Source: Methanothrix sp.
GTDB taxonomy: Archaea > Halobacteriota > Methanosarcinia > Methanotrichales > Methanotrichaceae
Direction of reading: 5' to 3'
Assembly (NCBI GenBank): GCA_028679775.1
Contig: JAJRAX010000114.1
Location: forward strand, 1-5,341
Length of the DNA stretch: 5,341 nt
Positions 1 to 5,341 of the stretch are shown here, piece by piece. The notes under the pieces are model-generated. The model had not been told where the DNA came from, ran no database searches, and was given only the letters and a program-made list of their open reading frames with translations. Both the position numbers and the translations under genes were made by a program. Each line of letters begins with the position of its first letter. The stretch's first letter is position 1.

Positions 1-692
1 CCGGTCTCGTCTGTCTCAATTCGGCTGGAGGATCTCATGTATCGGTACTGGCTATGGCTGTCACGCAAGCGGAATTCGTAAGGCTCAAGTTTACCCTGCA
101 AAACTCTTGAAAAACTGATTCTCAAACCAGGCAGGTCATCCGGATGAACAAATTCTTCATAGCTTTTGCCCACTACATCCACAGGCCTGTAGCCCATCAA
201 CTGCTCCATTACGGGACTTATATAGACTATCAAGCCCGTCGGGTCCATGGTAAAGATGATATCATTCAGGTTCTCGACCAGTGTCTGGTATTTTTCTTTT
301 GATCTCTTCAATTCTTCTTCTACAATTTTATATTCAGATATATCTGTCAGAAATCCCTGGTAAGATGAAGCAGCATTATCCGGGTCATCTCTGGTCCGGG
401 CCTGAAGGCAGACCCAAACTCGGCTCTTATCTTTTCGATACAGCTCCGCCTCGAAGTTCCTGACCTCGCCCTCTCTCTCCAGGATGCAGCAAAACTCACG
501 ATGCCGGATTGGGTCGACAAAAACCTGTCTGCCAATGTCAGTGACGGAATTTATTAATTCATAGGGACTGACATATCCCAGGATCTTAGCTAAGGCTGGG
601 TTGACCAGTGAATATCTTCCATCCGTAGATGTCTGGTAAACTCCCAATACCGAACTCTCGAAGATGGTTTGGGTGATCTCTCGCACGCTCAT
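1..692 (-). CDS. PAS-domain sensory protein, N-terminal part (likely sensor histidine kinase), truncated by window edge
   Basis: The minus strand is open from an ATG at 692 to position 1, giving 230 codons with no stop; the rest lies outside the window. Two PAS domains are visible. PAS1 spans about residues 5-117, with an N-terminal 'FESSVLGVYQTS' and 'GYVSPYEL', ending 'YQGFLTDISEYK', the usual PAC ending. A short charged helix, 'VEEELKRSKEKYQTLVEN' (about 124-141), is typical of linkers between tandem PAS domains. PAS2 spans about 135-230, with 'DIIFTMDPTGLIVYISP', 'GYRPVDVVGKSYEEFVHPDD' and 'YEFRLRDSHSQYRYMRSSS'. There is no signal peptide or membrane segment in the visible part, so sensing is probably cytoplasmic. 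In methanogens such PAS arrays usually precede a histidine kinase, but no kinase domain is visible, so that output is inferred. An in-frame TGA about 25 codons upstream bounds the frame, and ATG 692 is the first usual start codon. The gene is divergent from the secreted-protein gene at 833. Confidence 0.88.
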   Translation of the reverse strand, partial: MSVREITQTIFESSVLGVYQTSTDGRYSLVNPALAKILGYVSPYELINSVTDIGRQVFVDPIRHREFCCILEREGEVRNFEAELYRKDKSRVWVCLQARTRDDPDNAASSYQGFLTDISEYKIVEEELKRSKEKYQTLVENLNDIIFTMDPTGLIVYISPVMEQLMGYRPVDVVGKSYEEFVHPDDLPGLRISFSRVLQGKLEPYEFRLRDSHSQYRYMRSSSRIETDET

Positions 693-716
693 CTCATAGG
701 TGTCTATTAGATTATG

Positions 717-725
717 ATATATTTT
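717..725 (-). promoter_or_regulatory. TATA box for the PAS protein gene
   Basis: On the minus strand this reads AAAATATAT, centred about 29 nt upstream of the ATG at 692. Archaeal TATA boxes sit about 25-28 nt before the transcription start, which would put the start at or within a few bases of the ATG. No Shine-Dalgarno sequence precedes that ATG, consistent with a leaderless transcript. The box is inferred from sequence and spacing only. Confidence 0.5.
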
Positions 726-796
726 AATCTGATGTATATTCAGAAGATCTGAGGCGCAATATTCTCACCAAATTTCGCGATTCTGGACTGCTGGGC

Positions 797-808
797 AAAA
801 ATATTTAA
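797..808 (+). promoter_or_regulatory. TATA box for the secreted glycoprotein-like gene
   Basis: AAAAATATTTAA is centred 30 nt before the ATG at 833. There is no purine-rich ribosome-binding site between box and ATG (the stretch is pyrimidine-rich, ACTCCATTCCACC). With normal archaeal spacing the transcript would begin at or just before the start codon. It is the best TATA match on the plus strand of the 140-nt divergent region. Confidence 0.6.
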
Positions 809-832
809 CTCCATTCCACCATCTATTGATTT

Positions 833-1822
833 ATGAGATCGTTAATGCCAATATTCCTGGTGCTGTTGCTGGCCAGCTCAGGAGCGCTCGGCCAGACAGA
901 CAACGCTTCTTTTGATGATCATATAGCCAGTGCGCTTCAGTCACTGGTGGCCAACTCCTCGGCCAGCACTGAATCCTATCGATTTTTCATGGATATGGAG
1001 CAGAAGATAGAACTGGTTAATCTATCCAAAGAGGACCATCAACAGATTTATTCTCGTTCTATCGGCTTTGGCATGGCCAACATGACCGATCGCGCCCTGA
1101 AGCTATCTCTGGCTTCCCTCACCTATGACGAGGATGATGTGGCGAACTCCAGCACTATTGCCATTGAGGAGTATCTGATCAATGATACCATCTACATGAA
1201 GCTGGATGGCAACTGGACGGCCCTGAAGATGCCATCGGTAGCCGATGCCTGGTCCCAGCAGAACACCCTGGAGCAGCAACTGAATATGTTCAATCAGTCT
1301 CACCTTACCCTGGAGGGCTCTGAGATGGTGGAGGATGAGAACTGCTACAAGATTCGGGCTGAGATGGACATAAGCACGATAGCCGATCAGCTCTCCAAGG
1401 AGACGTCATCGATAATGCCCCTCGCTGGCATGAACTATACAGACCTCTTCAACTACACCACCCTGGAGGCCACCTATTGGATCACAAAAGATGCCCACCA
1501 ACTCAAGAAGACAGAAGTGGTGCAAATATTCACCCTGTCGCCGTCGTCATTGGGACTTAATGACACAGACGCAGGGGAACTTGAGATGCGCATAAATTCC
1601 CGGGTCACAATGCTCTTCCAGGGATATAACGAGAGCATTGCAATCGAACTTCCTGCAGAGGCAGAAAAGGCCCAGTTGGTTCCTATATTTATGGCATCGG
1701 TTGAGGCAGTCCCAGTTGTTATATCAGGCAATGAGACCACACTCAATGCTACAGTTGTCGATACACTGAAAAACCAGAGCGATTCAGACAATTCGACCGT
1801 TCAGGCCGCCATTCCAACCTGA
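833..1822 (+). CDS. Secreted, sequon-rich protein of unknown function, possibly with a LolA/LprG-like fold
   Basis: The product is 329 residues. A signal peptide is clear: MRSLMP, a hydrophobic core IFLVLLLASSG, then ALG with likely cleavage before Gln21. There is no lipobox Cys and no C-terminal membrane anchor, so it is predicted to be released or held at the surface by other contacts. The mature part has a single Cys (171). It contains 16 N-X-S/T sequons, at residues 24, 41, 63, 83, 105, 117, 127, 154, 201, 207, 243, 266, 300, 305, 314 and 320, which strongly suggests heavy N-glycosylation. The middle part (about 50-275) alternates short beta-like segments such as 'TIYMKLDGNWTALKMP', 'CYKIRAEMDIS' and 'LEATYWITKDAHQLKKTEV'. 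This resembles the LolA/LppX/LprG style of secreted beta-sheet proteins, but the likeness is by eye and weak. The last 40 residues are low-complexity, Ser/Thr/Asn-rich. It appears to be a single-gene unit with its own promoter and terminator. I do not recognise a specific family. Confidence 0.85.
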   Translation: MRSLMPIFLVLLLASSGALGQTDNASFDDHIASALQSLVANSSASTESYRFFMDMEQKIELVNLSKEDHQQIYSRSIGFGMANMTDRALKLSLASLTYDEDDVANSSTIAIEEYLINDTIYMKLDGNWTALKMPSVADAWSQQNTLEQQLNMFNQSHLTLEGSEMVEDENCYKIRAEMDISTIADQLSKETSSIMPLAGMNYTDLFNYTTLEATYWITKDAHQLKKTEVVQIFTLSPSSLGLNDTDAGELEMRINSRVTMLFQGYNESIAIELPAEAEKAQLVPIFMASVEAVPVVISGNETTLNATVVDTLKNQSDSDNSTVQAAIPT

Positions 1823-1829
1823 CGGCACA

Positions 1830-1836
1830 TTTTTTT
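1830..1836 (+). terminator. Oligo-T terminator of the secreted-protein gene
   Basis: Seven T begin 8 nt after the TGA at 1820-1822. A small hairpin, TCGGC-acttc-GCCGA (1836-1850), follows directly, and a second run of five T lies at 1885-1889. Archaeal termination commonly relies on T-runs without an upstream stem, so the T7 alone is a reasonable terminator. The gap is convergent, where termination is expected. Confidence 0.5.
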
Positions 1837-1865
1837 CGGCACTTCGCCGAGTTGTCTTTGTGGTT

Positions 1866-1871
1866 AAAAAA
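1866..1871 (-). terminator. Oligo-T terminator of the ribC / small exported protein transcript
   Basis: Six A on the plus strand give T6 on the minus strand, 23 nt past the TGA at 1895-1897. The run can pair with the T-run at 1884-1889 to form an AT-only stem, which is weak. It is placed as expected for the end of the leftward transcript in a convergent gap. Confidence 0.4.
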
Positions 1872-1894
1872 TAGCAAGGAACCATTTTTCCACC

Positions 1895-2242
1895 TCACGC
1901 AGTCCCTCGTCGCGAATACAGCCGCAGCATGCCTATGGCCAGAATGGCTGACAATGCTTGCATTCCGGGCAATTGCTCTGCAGACTCGTTTTCTGTATCG
2001 TTCTCAAGAAGGTCGTCATCCAAATGAACCTTCTTCTTGGTGCCACTGGCTGCCGCGGCCACTGTGGTTATTCCCACTGCCCTGGCAGCGCTGTCGGTAA
2101 TGGAGCCGGATGCTTTTGAAGAAATGCCCTTACCAGAGAAGCTGCTCGACTTTCCACCTCGTCCGCTCGACTTGGCGTCAGCTACTGCGAGGCCAATTAT
2201 CAATAAAATCATCAGAACTGCGACAACAATCTTCAGATTCAC
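1895..2242 (-). CDS. Small exported protein with Ser/Gly-rich middle and PGF-CTERM-like tail
   Basis: From the GTG at 2242 the product is 115 residues. Residues 1-23 form a signal peptide: MNLK, a long hydrophobic core VVAVLMILLIIGLAV, then ADA with likely cleavage before Lys24. Residues 24-47 are Ser/Gly/Lys-rich (KSSGRGGKSSSFSGKG). Residues 55-67 are mildly hydrophobic. An acidic stretch (75-90) carries two sequons, NDT and NES. The C-terminus reads LPGMQALSAILAIGMLRLYS followed by RR. This order of Pro-Gly-hydrophobic residue, short membrane segment and basic cluster is that of PGF-CTERM archaeosortase substrates, with Met in place of Phe. A second GTG at 2251 would add three residues; 2242 is preferred because GGAG lies 8 nt before it. 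The gene starts 31 nt after the ribC stop, so cotranscription is likely. Function unknown; a wall- or membrane-anchored surface peptide is the inference. Confidence 0.75.
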   Translation of the reverse strand: MNLKIVVAVLMILLIIGLAVADAKSSGRGGKSSSFSGKGISSKASGSITDSAARAVGITTVAAAASGTKKKVHLDDDLLENDTENESAEQLPGMQALSAILAIGMLRLYSRRGTA

Positions 2243-2250
2243 GTTTGTCA

Positions 2251-2254
2251 CTCC
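2251..2254 (-). promoter_or_regulatory. Shine-Dalgarno GGAG that selects the GTG start at 2242
   Basis: On the minus strand GGAG (2254 down to 2251) is followed by TGACAAAC and then GTG (2242-2240), an 8-nt spacing that suits an archaeal ribosome-binding site. The alternative GTG at 2251 would overlap this motif and have no site of its own. A TATA-like TAATAATAT (2259-2267) lies too close to the start to act as a leaderless promoter, which favours translation from a ribC-led mRNA. Confidence 0.5.
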
Positions 2255-2273
2255 ATTGATATTATTAGCGCAT

Positions 2274-2840
<567 letters not shown>

Positions 2841-2887
2841 TCAACCGATACAGTTAATAAGGGGAAATTGTTTTGCTTGTGGTTTGT

Positions 2888-2946
2888 GGCCGGGGGCGGC
2901 TTTTTGATACAATCTCCCTACCTTTACCTTTTTGCCGCCCCGGGCC
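2888..2946. repeat. GC-rich inverted repeat forming a large stem-loop
   Basis: The arms GGCCGGGGGCGGC (2888-2900) and GCCGCCCCGGGCC (2934-2946) pair at 12 of 13 positions, with the single G-G mismatch at 2892/2942. The 33-nt loop begins and ends with TTTTT on the plus strand and is pyrimidine-rich. The stem is much more GC-rich than its surroundings. It could be a structured RNA element on either strand or a terminator-like barrier between the C45 hydrolase and ribC transcripts. Confidence 0.6.
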
Positions 2947-3032
2947 CTCTCCTCCTTTCCATCCAACAATCAGGACGAACTGGAACGAGGACCATGTGGC
3001 AATTCTATCCAGATTAATTTGTCGGACAAGCC

Positions 3033-3098
3033 TTAATTCCTGGGTCCAGGAATGAGGAACCGGATGGAGTGGTTTTCAGCATGCTGCGCATCATTCAT
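3033..3098 (-). CDS. Possible 21-residue small protein with strong ribosome-binding site
   Basis: AGGAGGA (3112 down to 3106) is followed after 7 nt by ATG (3098) and the short frame MNDAQHAENHSIRFLIPGPRN, ending in TAA. It begins 46 nt downstream of the C45 hydrolase stop, on the same strand, so it could share that transcript. The AGGAGGA is the strongest Shine-Dalgarno sequence I see in the window, where most genes have none. Two more ATGs in another frame (3094 and 3091) open a 26-codon alternative ending at 3014. The peptide matches nothing I know. It may be a real small protein, the preserved start of a lost gene, or chance. Confidence 0.3.
   Translation of the reverse strand: MNDAQHAENHSIRFLIPGPRN
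3036..3053. repeat. 18-bp palindrome (8-bp arms, 2-nt centre)
   Basis: ATTCCTGG-GT-CCAGGAAT is perfect in both 8-bp arms. It covers the last codons of the small ORF at 3033-3098, and lies 92-109 nt past the C45 hydrolase stop. With so short a centre it suits a dimeric DNA-binding protein better than an RNA hairpin, though a cruciform or processed hairpin is possible. Confidence 0.45.
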
Positions 3099-3144
3099 GG
3101 AATAATCCTCCTACGTTTCGGTGCCCGATCCTCTCGCCATGCCT

Positions 3145-4746
3145 TCAATTTGTCGCGCAGATCTTGCTGACGGCTTCTGCCTGAAGGACAACCTCCGCGA
3201 AGCCGCTCGCAGATCTGCCCCAACTGGTGGCCTTTGCAGATTCATTTCCCTCAAGAATTGCCCTGTCCATCCACCAGACTGCCTGCCAGTAGCTGTCCAT
3301 CGCCGCCGCCCATAAATCCAAGGCACTCTCAGGCGGCTCGTCTCCCATGACCTGAAGGGTCTTCCACATTGCGGCAGATGCATCCCTTTTCAGGCCAAAG
3401 ACCATCTCATCTGGGCCTTCTGCGAGGGTCAGATTGACATATGTCCCCATCTGTCCAGGGGCTAGGTTTCCCCAGCGAGACGTGCCCGGATTGCCGGTGC
3501 AGATGGAGACCTTATGCTCAATGGGCACTGCAATTGCCGAGTAATATGTGGCCACATCGGGACGAAAACGGTTAATGGTATTGGTGCTCCAGGGATCGTC
3601 ATAATGCCACTGTTTGCCGTCCCACCAGTCTGTTAAGGAGAACATCCGAACGACGGTTGAATAGTTGAATTCTCCCTGCCGGTCGACGATCGTCTTTTCT
3701 GCGGTGAGGTATCGATAGTAGCTGGATGGATAATACTGAAGAGGATCCCAGATTGGCTGAGATGGTTTCATTTTTGGATGCAGGTAATGGTTTGTCATAA
3801 CCAGATAGTTCGACTCATTGTTGTCTCCAGATCTTCTCGATGCATATCTGGCTCGCGTTGCCTCAAGAACAGTGGCATTGCCATATGCATCAAGAAGCAG
3901 GTGGTTGAGCCCGAACATTCGCGTCGAGTTGACGAGGAATCCCTCGGCCTCGGGAACGAACTCGCAGGTCATGGCCACGTAGGGCAGCTCCAAGAAGCCG
4001 GTGATGCCGGGGCCGATGTCTCCAGGACCCTTCTGAGAGCCAGCCGCCATGATATAGACGAGCCCCTCGTTGTTGAATGCGAAATTGCTGCCGGTGCGCC
4101 CAGCTCCGGATGGAATGATGCAAGAGTGCCCATCCTTCGGATAAAGGACCAAGATGATTGAATAGGAGTTGGAGGGAAGATGATAGTAATCGAAATTGGT
4201 CCCGGCGATTACCCTGCCGCGGGTGGCGTTGCCGAAGGCGGCAATGGCCGTGCAGTGATCAGGGGGCTCTGGCCCCTGTCTGCCGCCCCAGTAGAGCATC
4301 ACCAGTGGATCGTCCGGACCGAACGCATAGCCCAGATCCTTCATGCCATCTGTCATGCCCTGAAAGAATGAGCCGAAGTCGAATTGGGGCATCTCTTTGG
4401 AGATGTATTCCCGGTAAACTCGACTGCTCTGCCGGATTTCCGTCGAGCTGTTCTTCGATAGAGCACTGGCCCAGGCAGCATCCCGCACGATTGCGATGTA
4501 CTCGTCGGCCTGAAGAGCATACTGATATCCCATCTGGTAAGGCTCGCCCTGCAGGACGACGATTGGCATAATGCCTGGCGGGGGTAGATAGGATTTGGAT
4601 ATTGGGCTCACATCAAGCCCGGAATCAGTTGATACATCAGATAACCTTTCGGAGACTGCTATTGCAGTTTGTGAAAATGATACAAGAATGCAAAACAGAA
4701 AAAGGCCTGACCGAATGTAGCGCTTGCGGAATTTTTGTCTGCACAT
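3145..4746 (-). CDS. Secreted C45 / acyltransferase-like Ntn hydrolase
   Basis: From ATG 4746 the product is 533 residues. The signal peptide is MCRQKFRKRYIRS, a core GLFLFCILVSF, then TAIA with likely cleavage after Ala30. The family is the C45/AAT type (relatives of isopenicillin N acyltransferase), self-cleaving Ntn hydrolases that act on amide bonds. Visible hallmarks are an N-terminal 'GEPYQMGYQYALQADEYI', the likely nucleophile Cys165 in 'DHCTAIAAFG', the 'AGTNFDYY' motif (Asn184, Asp186), 'GAGRTGSNFAFNNEGLVYI', 'DAYGNATVLEAT' and 'MTNHYLHP'. Activation would follow cleavage before Cys165; the substrate is unknown. Eight N-glycosylation sequons and export imply action outside the membrane. 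A longer frame from 4827 overlaps the reductase stop and only adds residues ahead of the signal peptide, so it is rejected. It lies 43 nt downstream of the reductase, but has a TATA-like box of its own. Family call sure, substrate not. Confidence 0.88.
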   Translation of the reverse strand: MCRQKFRKRYIRSGLFLFCILVSFSQTAIAVSERLSDVSTDSGLDVSPISKSYLPPPGIMPIVVLQGEPYQMGYQYALQADEYIAIVRDAAWASALSKNSSTEIRQSSRVYREYISKEMPQFDFGSFFQGMTDGMKDLGYAFGPDDPLVMLYWGGRQGPEPPDHCTAIAAFGNATRGRVIAGTNFDYYHLPSNSYSIILVLYPKDGHSCIIPSGAGRTGSNFAFNNEGLVYIMAAGSQKGPGDIGPGITGFLELPYVAMTCEFVPEAEGFLVNSTRMFGLNHLLLDAYGNATVLEATRARYASRRSGDNNESNYLVMTNHYLHPKMKPSQPIWDPLQYYPSSYYRYLTAEKTIVDRQGEFNYSTVVRMFSLTDWWDGKQWHYDDPWSTNTINRFRPDVATYYSAIAVPIEHKVSICTGNPGTSRWGNLAPGQMGTYVNLTLAEGPDEMVFGLKRDASAAMWKTLQVMGDEPPESALDLWAAAMDSYWQAVWWMDRAILEGNESAKATSWGRSASGFAEVVLQAEAVSKICATN

Positions 4747-4770
4747 GCGGATGCATTTTGTGCACGAATC

Positions 4771-4779
4771 AATAAATTT
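4771..4779 (-). promoter_or_regulatory. TATA box for the C45 hydrolase gene
   Basis: The minus strand reads AAATTTATT, centred 29 nt before the ATG at 4746, with a purine-rich BRE-like stretch (AAAAG) just upstream. The box lies in the 43-nt gap after the reductase stop. No Shine-Dalgarno precedes the ATG. This supports independent, leaderless transcription, though read-through from the reductase is possible because no T-run separates the two genes. Confidence 0.45.
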
Positions 4780-4789
4780 CTTTTGATCT

Positions 4790-5341
4790 TTACCCGCAGT
4801 ACTTGCACCCCGGCATCGTTTCCCCATTGCCCAGGTAGAGCACCTGACTTCTGCAGCCGTAGCGAAAGACAGTCACTCCCTTGCAGCCTGAATCATAGGC
4901 TAGGGAAAAGATCCGCAAGACATCGTCAACAGTTGCTGTCTCCGGCAGATTGACAGTCTTCGAGACGGCATTATCCGTATATTTTTGGAAGGCGGCCTGA
5001 ATTCTGATGTGCTGCTCTGGCGAGATGTCCAGGGCCGTCACAAACATCTCCTGCAGATCACGTGGCACCCCGGTCAGGCCCTGCACCGAGCCCTTCCTGG
5101 CGAGCTGCTCCAACAGCTCAGTTGTATAGATGCCACGCGCCTCTGCCGCCCGCTCAAAGAGGGGCGAGACCTCGAAGAGCTTCTCGCCCTCAAGTGCACG
5201 GCGCATGAAGGCAACGGCAAATAACGGCTCGATGCCGCTGGATGTCCCCGCGATGATGCTGATTGTGCCCGTAGGAGCAACTGTAGTCACCGTGGCGTTT
5301 CTCATTGCCGGCCAGCTCGCGAAGAGCGACTGCTCGAAGAG
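4790..5341 (-). CDS. nrdJ: Adenosylcobalamin-dependent (class II) ribonucleotide reductase, C-terminal part, truncated by window edge
   Basis: The last 183 residues and the TAA stop are present; the 5' part is beyond the right edge. The enzyme reduces ribonucleotides to deoxyribonucleotides using a radical from coenzyme B12. The visible part includes the end of the barrel: 'RNATVTTVAPTGTISIIAGTSSGIEP', with APTGTIS at visible residues 22-28 and SSGIEP at 34-39, a phosphate-binding segment conserved in class I/II large subunits. 'KYTDNAVSKTVNLPETATVDDVLRIFSLAYDSGCKGVTVFRYGCRSQVL' is characteristic of NrdJ. The chain ends GCKYCG, a C-x-x-C pair at the very C-terminus that fits the swinging redox cysteines that re-reduce the active site. 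The active-site cysteines and any intein or ATP-cone lie outside the window. The internal Met at 5305 is not a start, since the frame is open and conserved through the edge. Confidence 0.93.
   Translation of the reverse strand, partial: LFEQSLFASWPAMRNATVTTVAPTGTISIIAGTSSGIEPLFAVAFMRRALEGEKLFEVSPLFERAAEARGIYTTELLEQLARKGSVQGLTGVPRDLQEMFVTALDISPEQHIRIQAAFQKYTDNAVSKTVNLPETATVDDVLRIFSLAYDSGCKGVTVFRYGCRSQVLYLGNGETMPGCKYCG

Noticed and set aside
347..535. 62-codon minus-strand frame within the PAS gene
   Set aside because: It is in a different frame from the clear PAS coding frame that spans the same bases without a stop.
3890..4571. Open frames on both strands inside the C45 gene (plus 4158-4571, minus 3890-4123)
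   Set aside because: They are Arg/Pro/Cys/His-rich out-of-frame translations of the hydrolase gene with no start signals.
4747..4827. 27-residue N-terminal extension of the C45 hydrolase from ATG 4827
   Set aside because: It overlaps the reductase coding end, adds a Cys/Lys-rich stretch before an otherwise well-formed signal peptide, and would be removed by the TATA-defined transcript start near 4750.

Overview
The window looks like a piece of a euryarchaeal, most likely methanogen, chromosome. The strongest sign is an archaeal-type riboflavin synthase (the RibC family related to lumazine synthase, not the bacterial RibE type). It fits with archaeal TATA boxes placed about 27-33 nt ahead of start codons that lack Shine-Dalgarno sequences, oligo-T terminators, secreted proteins crowded with N-glycosylation sequons, a possible archaeosortase-type C-terminal sorting signal, and a B12-dependent class II ribonucleotide reductase. 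A Methanothrix/Methanosaeta-like (Methanotrichales) source is my best guess, but it is inferred from style and not from any search.

Layout, left to right. Positions 1-692 (minus) hold the first 230 codons of a tandem PAS-domain sensory protein that runs off the left edge. A 140-nt divergent promoter region (693-832) separates it from a plus-strand gene (833-1822) for a 329-residue secreted protein with 16 N-X-S/T sequons. That gene meets a minus-strand pair head to head across a 72-nt gap carrying oligo-T terminators for both directions. The pair is ribC (2274-2762) and, 31 nt downstream, a 115-codon small exported protein (1895-2242) with a PGF-CTERM-like tail. A gene-poor stretch of 382 nt (2763-3144) follows. 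It holds the ribC promoter, a 12-bp palindrome upstream of it, a large GC-rich stem-loop, an 18-bp near-perfect palindrome, and a 21-codon minus-strand ORF behind a strong AGGAGGA. Then come a secreted C45/AAT-like Ntn hydrolase (3145-4746, minus) and, 43 nt upstream of it, the 3' end of a class II ribonucleotide reductase (4790-5341, minus), cut by the right edge.

Functionally the window mixes housekeeping (flavin synthesis, deoxynucleotide synthesis) with cell-surface or secreted proteins and a sensor. Three of the proteins carry export signals and two are rich in glycosylation sequons. I see no mobile element, CRISPR array, tRNA or rRNA, and no convincing new multi-gene system. The most interesting unexplained parts are the 2763-3144 intergenic region, the small sorted protein after ribC, and the exported Ntn hydrolase downstream of the reductase.
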